This document shows, in pieces, positions 38,587 through 46,848 of a stretch of 64,000 nucleotides of DNA. How positions within the stretch are numbered: the stretch's first letter is position 1; the number at the start of each line of letters is the position of its first letter. The notes beneath the pieces were generated by a model. The model saw nothing but the letters and a program-made list of their open reading frames with translations. It was not told the origin of the DNA and searched no databases. The DNA is from Gulosibacter sp. 10 (GTDB lineage: Bacteria; Actinomycetota; Actinomycetes; Actinomycetales; Microbacteriaceae), in contig NZ_FUIC01000021.1 in assembly GCF_900163695.1 (NCBI RefSeq), positions 46,279-110,278 of the forward strand, given 5' to 3'. A program made the position numbers and the translations under genes.

Positions 38587-40873
38587 ACCGACTCCGCGTG
38601 CGCGGAGGTCTTCCGGCTGCGCCGAGGACCGTGGCGATAGCGTCCGCACCGACTCCGCGTGCGCGGAGGTCTTCCTCGGGACGTGGCGGACCAGTGGAAG
38701 GGCGCCGAACCGACTCCGCGTGCGCGGAGGTCTTCCCATGTACCGGACCCGCCTGTATCAGGGATGCGAACCGACTCCGCGTGCGCGGAGGTCTTCCCTA
38801 CCGGATGTATCTCGGCCGGTGGGTGGAGCGACCGACTCCGCGTGCGCGGAGGTCTTCCCAACTCGATCTCTGCGGAGGTTGGGTTCGAGCGACCGACTCC
38901 GCGTGCGCGGAGGTCTTCCCGCCGGCCGTGGCCGTGTCGCCGCCCGCTACCAACCGACTCCGCGTGCGCGGAGGTCTTCCCCGACCAGCCAGTACCGGCC
39001 ATTCGTCGGAACGACCGACTCCGCGTGCGCGGAGGTCTTCCCGCGAAGCCCACGGTCAGCGCGCGGGACCAGGCACCGACTCCGCGTGCGCGGAGGTCTT
39101 CCCGCGTCGATCTTCTCGGGCTTCATGCCGTCCTCACCGACTCCGCGTGCGCGGAGGTCTTCCTGCAACAGGATCATGCGTTCATTGATGGTGCGAGACC
39201 GACTCCGCGTGCGCGGAGGTCTTCCCTGGTGCTGGTCCAAGGTCTCGAGCCGGATCGCACCGACTCCGCGTGCGCGGAGGTCTTCCCCCCGGCGAGGACA
39301 TCGGCTTCCCGCAGTCATCACCGACTCCGCGTGCGCGGAGGTCTTCCCGGCACCAACGCACAGACCTACATCACGGACACACCGACTCCGCGTGCGCGGA
39401 GGTCTTCCGCCGGGGGACACGCAGCGCTCGGTCGCGATCGCACCGACTCCGCGTGCGCGGAGGTCTTCCGTCGAACCTGACGTAGGTTCGCCGCCTCTCT
39501 GAACCGACTCCGCGTGCGCGGAGGTCTTCCGATCGTGCGCCGCTTCTCCATGATCCAGGCGCGACCGACTCCGCGTGCGCGGAGGTCTTCCCGAGCACCA
39601 CGCGAAAGCTGTCGGCGGTGCCGCACCGACTCCGCGTGCGCGGAGGTCTTCCGTCGGCCTTGGTGAGCTTGTTCTTGAACAGCGCACCGACTCCGCGTGC
39701 GCGGAGGTCTTCCCTGCCCCCAGTCCGGATCCCCCTTCGCACAGAAACCGACTCCGCATGCGCGGAGGTCTTCCGAACCCCGAGGAAGTCGCGCGCAAGC
39801 TTCGAGAACCGACTCCGCGTGCGCGGAGGTCTTCCCGTCTTCGGGAGCCCCGGGGTGTCGTCCTCGCAGTCGACTCCGCGTGCGCGGAGGTCTTCCGATC
39901 GACGCGGTCGAGGGCCGGCAGCCACGACGGTCGACTCCGCGTGCGCGGAGGTCTTCCCCGGGCGACGACGCCCCACCCCCGAACATCACGGTCGACTCCG
40001 CGTGCGCGGAGGTCTTCCCGGGTCGCCGACACCGAACTCCTCGAAGTCCAGGTCGACTCCGCGTGCGCGGAGGTCTTCCTGAGTGCCGGGATACGCGTGC
40101 CTCCCGGCCAGGGTCGACTCCGCGTGCGCGGAGGTCTTCCCGCGTCCTTCCCGATGCCGAGCTCTCGCATGATGTCGACTCCGCGTGCGCGGAGGTCTTC
40201 CCCCGAGGCCGGCCAGGTCTCCAAGAACGGCTCCGTCGACTCCGCGTGCGCGGAGGTCTTCCGTCAGCCGGCATCCCCAGCCTCCTGTTCTGCGTGTCGA
40301 CTCCGCGTGCGCGGAGGTCTTCCGGTTACCGAGGCTGTTGTCGGTGAGACCCCAGTGTCGACTCCGCGTGCGCGGAGGTCTTCCGTTGCCGTATGTCCGT
40401 GGTCCCGTGCTTGCTTCGTCGACTCCGCGTGCGCGGAGGTCTTCCCGCGAGTGCGGCGAGCTGGCGCCAGGTTCGGCCATCGACTCCGCGTGCGCGGAGG
40501 TCTTCCTGTTTTCGCTATGGCGTGGATCGCGCTGTCGTAATCGACTCCGCGTGCGCGGAGGTCTTCCTCGCTCGCGCGCGTTGTCGAGCACGTCTTGCTC
40601 GCCGACTCCGCGTGCGCGGAGGTCTTCCGTCACGGTCCTCCCGAACGAGTTCTGGAAGCAGGCCGACTCCGCGTGCGCGGAGGTCTTCCCGTCCCCCTCG
40701 ACCAGCGGCCGTTCGTCAGCGGGCCGACTCCGCGTGCGCGGAGGTCTTCCCGCCGGCATCGTGAGCGTGCCGACCGACTTTGAGGCCGACTCCGCGTGTG
40801 CGGAGGTCTTCCCCACATGTGGCTCAGCGACGTGACGGTGTCCGTGTCGACTCCGCGTGCGCGGAGGTCTTCC
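38587..40873 (+). CRISPR. CRISPR array 2: 38 repeats of 28 bp
   Basis: Repeats share the 26-base core starting CGACTCCGCG and ending GGAGGTCTTCC, with palindromic stem CTCCGCGTGCGCGGAG. The interval is 61 bp except for two of 62. The first two repeat bases vary in blocks from the leader: AC in repeats 1-21 (38587-39835), GT in 22-31, AT in 32-33, GC in 34-37 and GT in 38. One repeat has GCATGCG (39747) and the penultimate one has GTGTGCG (40785). Spacers look non-redundant. Six decayed repeats continue beyond the last intact one. Confidence 0.98.
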
Positions 40874-41222
40874 CCGCTGGCTTCCGCCCCGGCCGCGATC
40901 TCACTCGCCACGCGCATGCGTGGGTCTCCCCGCGACATCGCAAGCTCGACCGATTGGGTGTTCGTCATCACCGCGTATGCGAGAGGCTCCTGCCCGTTCA
41001 GTCGGATACGCCTTCGGCGAGGCCAACTACGCGTACGCGTATGTTTTCCCGTGTTTCCCGATTTCGAGGGCCTCGGCGGGATAGCTGCCTCGCGTACGCG
41101 AGGGACCATCGTCGTACAAGACCGAGGCGACGGCGACACCTCAATTCATTTCGTAGGCGACGATCCGCCGCCGGCGCTCAGCGAAACGCCGTCCTGCCTC
41201 ACATACGCGAGGAACCGCAGCC
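40874..41222 (+). repeat. Decayed trailer of array 2: six palindromes at about 60-bp spacing
   Basis: After the last intact repeat, palindromic cores are centred at about 40915 (CCACGCGCATGCGTGG), 40976 (CGCGTATGCG), 41035 (TACGCGTACGCGTA), 41095 (CCTCGCGTACGCGAGG), 41155 (TCGTAGGCGA) and 41214 (CCTCACATACGCGAGG). Spacing is 59-61 bases. Several are followed by pyrimidine-rich ends like the repeat 3' end (GTCTCCCC, GTTTTCCC). No gene is supported in this stretch. These look like old repeats whose stems were kept while their sequence drifted. Confidence 0.65.
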
Positions 41223-41558
41223 ATGTCCGGCATCGTTGAAGAGGAGTTTGCAGCTGCCCGCATCCAGGCGCAACGTCTCCACGCCTTCCTCCAGAGCCTC
41301 CTCCCGCAAGGCGTTCAGTGGGTGAGCACGTGCGTGTACTACTCCTACCCGTCCGCGACCGTGCACCACGTTCCGAAACAGCAGCAGACGGACATCGTGT
41401 CGAACACGGATCAGCTCGAGCAATACCTCGCACGGCTTGCCGGAGATCGGCGCGCGCACGCCGATCCGGGCCATGTGGCCGATGCGTTGAGCCCGAACGC
41501 CGGAGACGTCACCGGAACCGGCCGCTGGGCGGAGGCCTGGCCGGACCGGCTCAGCTGA
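41223..41558 (+). CDS. Hypothetical protein next to the CRISPR trailer
   Basis: A 111-residue soluble protein (starts MSGIVEEEFAAARIQAQRLH; contains WVSTCVYYSYPSATVHHV and QQQTDIVSNTDQLEQYLARL). Helical at both ends with a small strand-rich middle; no family is recognised. The RBS-like GAGGAA lies inside the last decayed repeat, so array decay and this gene's expression are physically linked. It could be an ordinary chromosomal gene or a CRISPR-associated accessory; sequence alone does not decide. Confidence 0.6.
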   Translation: MSGIVEEEFAAARIQAQRLHAFLQSLLPQGVQWVSTCVYYSYPSATVHHVPKQQQTDIVSNTDQLEQYLARLAGDRRAHADPGHVADALSPNAGDVTGTGRWAEAWPDRLS

Positions 41559-41693
41559 CCACCCGGGCGAACGGTAGTCCTCCGGCCGCCCATTGGCAAC
41601 GGGGTGGTTCAGGTTCGACGCCCCGCGCACACTGGGGTGACCCGTCCCGCGAAGACGGAACGAAGCGAACGCCGACAGGGAAGGAAACCGACC

Positions 41694-42242
41694 ATGACCC
41701 ACCTGGCAGACAAACGCATCGCAATCCTCGCAACCGACGGCTACGAGGACTCCGAACTCACCCGGCCGCTCTCAGAGCTGCTCAAGCACGAGGCCGCCGT
41801 CGACATCATCTCCACCGAGCCCGGCATGATCACGGGCAAGAACGGCCACGAGGCCAGGGTGGCCCGCACCACCGCCGACGCGAACGCCGAGGACTACGAC
41901 GCGCTCGTGCTCCCCGGCGGCGTCGCGAACGGCGACCGGATCCGCCTCGACGAGCAGGCCGTCTCGTTCACCCGCAGCTTCTTCGCCCAGCACAAGCCGG
42001 TCGCGGCCATCTGCCACGGCGGATGGATCCTCGCCGACGCCGACGTGCTCGAGAACCGCACCGTCACCTCCTACCCGAGTCTCAAGACGGACCTGCGCAA
42101 CGCCGGCGCCACCTGGGTCGACGAGGAGGTCGTCGTCGATCAGGGGCTCGTCACGAGCCGCACCCCCGACGACCTCGACGCGTTCTGCGACAAGCTCATC
42201 GAGGAGATCGCCGAGGGACGCCACCACGGCCAGACCGTCTGA
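41694..42242 (+). CDS. DJ-1/PfpI-family protein
   Basis: Cytoplasmic protein of 182 residues of the DJ-1/PfpI superfamily. The nucleophile Cys and its His neighbour are in AAICHGGWILADADVL, and the opening strand is RIAILATDGYEDSEL, with VLPGGVANGDRIR in the middle. Relatives are deglycases, glyoxalases or stress chaperones, so exact activity is uncertain. A GGGAAGGAAA RBS precedes the ATG. It stands beside other stress genes (YbdK ligase, SDR, GlsB). Confidence 0.88.
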   Translation: MTHLADKRIAILATDGYEDSELTRPLSELLKHEAAVDIISTEPGMITGKNGHEARVARTTADANAEDYDALVLPGGVANGDRIRLDEQAVSFTRSFFAQHKPVAAICHGGWILADADVLENRTVTSYPSLKTDLRNAGATWVDEEVVVDQGLVTSRTPDDLDAFCDKLIEEIAEGRHHGQTV

Positions 42243-42392
42243 CACCGAGTGGCGCCGCCACGGGCGCTCCGGCGGGGCCGGCGCGAGCGAATCGCGTCGG
42301 CCCCGCCGCCTCCGTATCGCGGCTCCGGCGCGATCGACGGCCTCATACTCTCAGACCCCACGCGCAAGCGGCCGATCGCTCCGACACGCGAA

Positions 42393-42426
42393 ACGGCCCG
42401 GCGGATGCGGACATCCGCCGGGCCGT
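42393..42426. terminator. 15-bp perfect-stem terminator between pfpI and ybdK
   Basis: ACGGCCCGGCGGATG pairs exactly with CATCCGCCGGGCCGT around a CGGA loop. It lies between convergent genes. Confidence 0.7.
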
Positions 42427-42449
42427 CACGGACTCCGGGCGCCGCGCGC

Positions 42450-43589
42450 TCAGACCGCGGTCGCCGCCGGGCGGTCGCGCGCCTCTCCCGGCTCGCGCTC
42501 CGAGCCGGTGCGATACAGGTCGAGCAGACCGGCGACGCCGTCCTCCTCGTACCTCCGAAGCTGCTGCGCCGCCTGGCTCCCGCCCCTTCGCAGCCGATCC
42601 GCATAGCCCTCGACCCGCTCGAGGTCGCCATAGGCGGCGAGCGTCGGCGCCACGGATTCGAGCAGCAGGTCGACCGCCTCGAAAGCCGGCCGGGACTCGC
42701 CCGCTGCCGGATCGACGAGCTCCGCCTCCAGGCCGTCCCGAGCGGCCAGCCACAGGGCCCCGTCGAGCAGGCCGGGAACGATGCCCGGCGCCGCCACGCC
42801 CTCCTCGGCCTCGCGCAGCCCCTGATCGACGATCGCGCGCACCAGCACGCCGAACGCCGCCGCATCGCGCGCCTCGAGGTGGGCATCCGCGATGCGCAGC
42901 TCGATCGTCGGGAAGTTGTCGGAGAGCCGAGCGACCCAGGTCACGATGCCGGAGTCGAGCAGCACGCCGCTCGCCACGAGCTGCCCGATCGCACGGTCGT
43001 ACTCATCCCCGTCCGCGAACGCCGGCGGGTAGCCCGCGATCGGCCAGGTCATGCTCTTGATGTGCCGCCAGCTGGCGAACCCGGTCGGCTCCCCCAGCCA
43101 GATCGGCGAGTTCGCGCTCAGCGCCAGGAGCGTCGGCGCCCAGCGCGCCAACCGCTGCAGCGCATCCACGCCGGCATCCCGCGAGGGCACCTCCACGTGC
43201 ACGTGCGTGCCCGTCACGTACTGGTACGCGCCGGCGTTGCGCACCTCCGCCTCGATGGCGCGATAGCGCTTCTTCGGCGTGACCGTGCCGGCCTCCTCGC
43301 CGCCCACCGGCGGCAGTCCGGTTCCCGCGAGCACCACCCCGCGCCGGGCTGCCTCCTCCGAGACGGCGCGGCGGAACCCGGTGAGCGCCTCCTCCGCCTC
43401 GGCGGCATCCACGCACACCGGCGTCGCCGTCTCGAGCTGGCTCGAGAAGAACTCCCGGTCCGCGCGCTCGCGCTGCTCCGGCAGCGACCGGATCAGCGGC
43501 TCCGCATGATCCGAGGGCCGGCCCGTGACGGCGTCGAGGAGCAGGTACTCCTCCTCCACGCCGAAGCTCCGGCGCTCGCGCCCGCTCAC
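42450..43589 (-). CDS. Carboxylate-amine ligase, YbdK/GCS2 family
   Basis: Glutamate-cysteine-ligase type 2 fold of 379 residues. Landmarks: RRSFGVEEEYLLLDA at the N-terminus, EFFSSQLETATPVC, the metal/His region GTHVHVEVPSRD, and the ADP-binding segment FPTIELRIADAH. YbdK proteins make gamma-glutamyl bonds weakly; actinobacteria use mycothiol, so a true glutathione role is doubtful. The GTG start overlaps the stop of the small acidic protein upstream by 3 bases, giving a two-gene unit. Confidence 0.85.
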   Translation of the reverse strand: MSGRERRSFGVEEEYLLLDAVTGRPSDHAEPLIRSLPEQRERADREFFSSQLETATPVCVDAAEAEEALTGFRRAVSEEAARRGVVLAGTGLPPVGGEEAGTVTPKKRYRAIEAEVRNAGAYQYVTGTHVHVEVPSRDAGVDALQRLARWAPTLLALSANSPIWLGEPTGFASWRHIKSMTWPIAGYPPAFADGDEYDRAIGQLVASGVLLDSGIVTWVARLSDNFPTIELRIADAHLEARDAAAFGVLVRAIVDQGLREAEEGVAAPGIVPGLLDGALWLAARDGLEAELVDPAAGESRPAFEAVDLLLESVAPTLAAYGDLERVEGYADRLRRGGSQAAQQLRRYEEDGVAGLLDLYRTGSEREPGEARDRPAATAV

Positions 43590-43813
43590 GCGTCGTCTCG
43601 TTCTCCGGGCAGCTCGCCCTGACCGCGATCGGTCGGGGTGGATGCGACATCCGCGCCGAGCTCCTCGAGCGCCTCCCGCGGCGTGTCGCCGGGCGTCTCG
43701 ACCACCTGCTCGTCCTCGGGCCGCACGTTCGGCTCGGGCGCATCGCGGTGGTCGGTGGCCACGAGTTCCTCGTCCCCGCCGAGCTCCTCATTCGGTTTCG
43801 CGATCTGTGCCAT
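43586..43813 (-). CDS. Small acidic hypothetical protein
   Basis: A 75-residue, highly acidic and probably disordered protein (EELGGDEELVATDHRD, EDEQVVETPGDTPREALEEL). No family is recognised. It is the first gene of a unit with the YbdK-like ligase, with an overlapping stop and start. An AGGAGG-like RBS precedes the ATG. Its position suggests a stress-related role, but nothing in the sequence shows it. Confidence 0.65.
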   Translation of the reverse strand: MAQIAKPNEELGGDEELVATDHRDAPEPNVRPEDEQVVETPGDTPREALEELGADVASTPTDRGQGELPGERDDA

Positions 43814-44000
43814 CGTCGGGCCTCCTTCGTCCGATCGGAACCGGGTAGCCCGCGCACGGGCCCCGTATGGGTGGCTTCCGAGCGTAGGCGCGCCGCCGTG
43901 CGATCCACGTCAACGAGTGCTGGGAATCTCGCCGCCGTTCGGACCTCGCGGGCAGCCGCGCGTGATTGAGTCCGGTGATCCCCCGACGGAAGGAGTCGAC

Positions 44001-44909
44001 ATGACCGACGACGCGCAGACGGACCAGCTGACGTTCCAGAACCCCGTGACCCGGTTCCCCGAGATCACCCCGCCCAAGCAGCACCAGCCCGAGCCCGGGC
44101 TCGACCAGGAGCTCGTGCCGAAGACCGACCGCGGCCAGCGCTCCTACCGCGGCACCGGCCGCCTCGAGGGCAGGAAGGCGCTCATCACCGGCGCGGACTC
44201 GGGCATCGGCGCGGCCGTGGCGATCGCCTTCGCCCGCGAGGGCGCCGATGTGGCGCTCTCCTACCTGCCCGCCGAAGAGGCGGACGCTCAGGAGATCAAG
44301 CGGTGCATCGAGGAGTCCGGCCGCCGCGCGGTGCTGCTGCCCGGCGACCTCGCCGACCCCGAGTTCTGCGAACGGCTCGTCGACCGGGCCGCGGAGGCGC
44401 TCGGCGGCCTCGACGCGCTCGTGAACAACGCCGGCCGGCAGATCGCCGTGGCGGACATCGCGGATCTGCGCGACGAGCAGTGGACCGCCACGTTCGAGAC
44501 CAACATCCACGCGATCTATCGCGTCTCCAAGGCGGCGCTGAAGCACCTGCCGGCGGGATCGACGATCGTGAACTCCACCTCCATCCAGGCCTACAAGCCC
44601 TCCGAGACCCTGCTCGACTACGCGTCCACCAAGGCCGCGATCAACAACTTCACGAAGGGGCTCGGGCAGCAGCTCGCACCGAAGGGCATCCGCGTGAACG
44701 CGGTGGCCCCGGGCCCGATCTGGACGCCGCTGCAGGTCTCCGACGGGCAGCCGAAGGATGCGCTGCCCGAGTTCGGCAAGAACACGCCCATCGGCCGGGC
44801 CGGACAGCCGACCGAGCTCGCCCCGGCCTACGTCTTCCTCACCTCGCCGGAGTCGAGCTACGTGATCGGCGAGACGCTCAACGTGAACGGCGGCACCCCC
44901 TCGCCGTAA
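44001..44909 (+). CDS. SDR family oxidoreductase (YhdF/GSP39 type)
   Basis: NAD(P)-dependent dehydrogenase of 302 residues. An N-terminal extension of about 50 residues (FPEITPPKQHQPEPGLDQEL) is typical of the general-stress SDRs such as YhdF. Rossmann motif TGADSGIGAA; the catalytic Ser is in VNSTSIQAYKPS and Tyr/Lys are in LDYASTKAAINNF. GPIWTPLQ is the usual post-catalytic loop. An AAGGAG RBS precedes ATG 44001. It is divergent from the acidic-protein/ybdK unit, another sign of a shared stress regulon. Confidence 0.9.
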   Translation: MTDDAQTDQLTFQNPVTRFPEITPPKQHQPEPGLDQELVPKTDRGQRSYRGTGRLEGRKALITGADSGIGAAVAIAFAREGADVALSYLPAEEADAQEIKRCIEESGRRAVLLPGDLADPEFCERLVDRAAEALGGLDALVNNAGRQIAVADIADLRDEQWTATFETNIHAIYRVSKAALKHLPAGSTIVNSTSIQAYKPSETLLDYASTKAAINNFTKGLGQQLAPKGIRVNAVAPGPIWTPLQVSDGQPKDALPEFGKNTPIGRAGQPTELAPAYVFLTSPESSYVIGETLNVNGGTPSP

Positions 44910-44950
44910 TCCGTCAGCCGGCCCCGCGGGCGCTGGCCTAGGATCGGCGC

Positions 44951-45034
44951 ATGAAAGCAGTGTTCTCCTTCTGGCTGGCGCTCGTGGTGGTCGGGCTCCT
45001 CGCGATGTTCGCGATCGTGCTGATCGGACGATGA
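44951..45034 (+). CDS. 27-residue single-span membrane peptide
   Basis: MKAVFSFWLALVVVGLLAMF then AIVLIGR: one hydrophobic helix with a short positive end. A -10-like TAGGAT at 44939-44944 sits 6 bases before the ATG, the pattern of leaderless actinobacterial genes. Its stop overlaps the next gene's start (ATGATGA), so it is translationally coupled to the DUF6766-like membrane protein. It may be a small subunit of that protein, or just an upstream regulatory peptide. Confidence 0.65.
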   Translation: MKAVFSFWLALVVVGLLAMFAIVLIGR

Positions 45035-45708
45035 TGAGCAGGTTCAAGGATCACGCGCTCTCCATCGCCTTCGCCGCGGCCTTCGTGCTGACGCTGTTCG
45101 GGCAGTCCTTCGCCGGCCTGGCCGTCTACAACGAGGAGCAGGCGGCGCACGGCGGGACCGCCGCCGGTTGGCTCGACTTCGTCACGTCCTCCGACTTCGT
45201 GGTCGACGTGGCCGAGAACTGGCAGTCGGAGTACCTGCAGTTCTTCCTGTTCATCCTCGCGACGGTGTGGCTCGTGCAGCGCGGGTCCCCCGAGTCGAAG
45301 GAGCCCGGCAGCGAGGGCACGGGCACCGACGAGGAGCAGCTGGTGGGCGAGTACGCGCGCCCCGACTCCCCCGCCTGGGCGCGGGCGCGCGGCTGTCGCA
45401 GGTGGATCTACAGCAACTCGCTGCTCATCGTGATGGGGACGATCTTCGTCCTCTCGTGGCTGCTGCAGGGCCTCGCGGGCACGGTGGTCTACAACGCGGA
45501 GCAGCTGCAGCACGGGCAGCCCGAGGTCTCCTTCCTCGGCTACGTGCTCTCCGCGGATTTCTGGAACCGCACCCTCCAGAACTGGCAGTCGGAGCTGCTC
45601 GCGGTGGGATCGATGGTCGCGTTCGCGATCTTCCTGCGGCAGCGGGGCTCCGCGGAGTCGAAGCCGGTCGGCACGCCGCACCGGGTCTCGGCCGTCGAAG
45701 CGGAGTGA
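45031..45708 (+). CDS. DUF6766-like membrane protein with internal duplication
   Basis: Membrane protein of 225 residues built from two homologous halves. QSFAGLAVYNEEQAAHG and ENWQSEYLQFF in the first half match QGLAGTVVYNAEQLQHG and QNWQSELLAVG in the second, each half ending VQRGSPESK or RQRGSAESK. Each half has two hydrophobic helices, four in all. Function is unknown. The start may be ATG 45031 or 45034. It follows the 27-residue peptide by overlap and precedes GlsB. Confidence 0.8.
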   Translation: MMSRFKDHALSIAFAAAFVLTLFGQSFAGLAVYNEEQAAHGGTAAGWLDFVTSSDFVVDVAENWQSEYLQFFLFILATVWLVQRGSPESKEPGSEGTGTDEEQLVGEYARPDSPAWARARGCRRWIYSNSLLIVMGTIFVLSWLLQGLAGTVVYNAEQLQHGQPEVSFLGYVLSADFWNRTLQNWQSELLAVGSMVAFAIFLRQRGSAESKPVGTPHRVSAVEAE

Positions 45709-45824
45709 CGGCGTTCCGCGCCGACGCCTCTATCTCGTTCCGGCATCGATATTCGACGGATAAGGGGAATTCCTCGCGCGGCTAATAGAATGAGCAGCAA
45801 TATCCGTACCGAAAGGAGAGAACC

Positions 45825-46094
45825 GTGGGCTTTTTCGCATTTCTCGTACTCGGGTTGATCGCCGGCGCGATCGCGAAGGCGATCCTCCCCGGCAGGCAGG
45901 GCGGCGGCTGGATCGCCACCCTCATCCTCGGCGTCGTCGGCGCGATGGTCGGCGGCTGGCTCGGCGGGCTGCTGTTCAACGCGGACCTCGAGAAGTTCTG
46001 GTCGCTCGAATCGTGGCTGCTCGCCATCGGCGGCTCGCTCGTGGTGCTGCTGATCTACGGCCTGATCGTCGGCCGGAAGAAGGGCGCGGAATAA
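45825..46094 (+). CDS. GlsB/YeaQ/YmgE-family stress membrane protein
   Basis: An 89-residue transglycosylase-associated-type membrane protein with three helices. The family pattern is visible in GLIAGAIAKAILPGRQGGGW, LILGVVGAMVGGWLGGLLF and the last helix ending GLIVGRKKG. It is made under envelope or acid stress in many bacteria; the molecular role is unknown. A GAAAGGAGAG RBS precedes the GTG, and a TAGAAT -10-like element lies near 45785. Confidence 0.88.
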   Translation: MGFFAFLVLGLIAGAIAKAILPGRQGGGWIATLILGVVGAMVGGWLGGLLFNADLEKFWSLESWLLAIGGSLVVLLIYGLIVGRKKGAE

Positions 46095-46116
46095 CCGCCC
46101 GGCCGTCGAAGGAATC

Positions 46117-46152
46117 GAATAGGCGTCGTCGAATACTCGGCGGCGCCTATTC
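46117..46152. terminator. Hairpin between glsB and cinA
   Basis: GAATAGGCG pairs with CGCCTATTC, with an inner CGTCG/CGGCG partial stem. The right arm overlaps the cinA stop codon (46147-46149), so the hairpin sits exactly at the convergent junction. Confidence 0.6.
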
Positions 46153-46632
46153 CCGTATCCGGGCGATGAGTTCGTTCAGCGCCGCCTTGATCGTCTGCTC
46201 CATCACCTCGACGGGGCGTCCCCCGAAGCGATGCAGCGAGATGGTCGGCTCGGCCGCCCCGCCGTACGAGGCGAGATAGACCGTGCCGGGAGGGTGACCC
46301 TCGCTCGGCTCGGGACCGCCCACGCCGGTCAGCGCGACGGAGTACTCGCCGCCGAGCAGCTCCACAGCCGAGCGGGCCATGGCCGCCGCGGTCTCCGGCG
46401 TCACCACCGGCCCGCGGGGTGCCTCCAGCAGGTCGTACTTGACCTCGGGGTGATAGGCGACGATGCCACCCCGGAACCACCGCCCGGCCTGCGGAGCCGC
46501 CGCGATGGCGGCCGCCAGCTGCCCGCCTGTGAGGGACTCGGCCGTCGAGATGGTGCATCCGCGCTCCTCGACGGCGCGGAACAGCTCCTCGATGAGACGG
46601 TCGACGTCCTCGCCGAATGCGGATTCGACCAT
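46147..46632 (-). CDS. CinA C-terminal-domain protein (nicotinamide-nucleotide amidohydrolase PncC)
   Basis: Single-domain CinA_C protein of 161 residues. Landmarks: CTISTAESLTGGQLAAAIA with the catalytic Ser/Thr region, YHPEVKYDLLEAP, and VALTGVGGPEPSEGHPPGTV with the conserved G-x-GGP. PncC deamidates nicotinamide mononucleotide to salvage NAD breakdown products. Length matches stand-alone PncC. It is convergent with glsB. Confidence 0.9.
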   Translation of the reverse strand: MVESAFGEDVDRLIEELFRAVEERGCTISTAESLTGGQLAAAIAAAPQAGRWFRGGIVAYHPEVKYDLLEAPRGPVVTPETAAAMARSAVELLGGEYSVALTGVGGPEPSEGHPPGTVYLASYGGAAEPTISLHRFGGRPVEVMEQTIKAALNELIARIRE

Positions 46633-46755
46633 GCGGGCTCCTCACGTTCCTGGCTGCGCGGATGAGCCATCGTACGCCCGTTCGAGCCGCGGGGCCTGTG
46701 CCCTGGATCGGCCTCCGCCGCATCCCGGGCGCAGGCCCCCGGTCTCGGGCAGTGC

Positions 46756-46848
46756 CTATCGAACCCGCGTGCGCGGGAATCGCCACCCTCGGTGACCCGC
46801 ACGTTGATCGCGGTCTGGCTATCGAACCCGCGTGCGCGGGAATCGCCA
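46756..46848 (+). CRISPR. Mini-array: two 30-bp repeats and one 33-bp spacer
   Basis: Identical 30-bp sequences at 46756-46785 and 46819-46848 begin CTATCGAACCCGCG and end GCGCGGGAATCGCCA, with a palindromic CCCGCGTGCGCGGG core. The 33-bp interval (46786-46818) has the same length as spacers in arrays 1 and 2. The second copy overlaps the last codons of the ABC-2 permease gene on the minus strand. No leader similar to those of arrays 1 and 2 is visible. It resembles a type I-E-style repeat and may be a relic or seed array. Confidence 0.65.

Noticed and set aside
38598..40835. Several long open frames on both strands across array 2
   Set aside because: They are translations of the CRISPR repeat (recurring TPRARRSS, DSACAEVF or KTSAHAESV blocks every 20 or so residues), not proteins.
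44001..44909. Reading the SDR N-terminal extension as a mis-called start
   Set aside because: The 50-residue Pro/Gln-rich extension is typical of general-stress SDRs and ATG 44001 has a good RBS.
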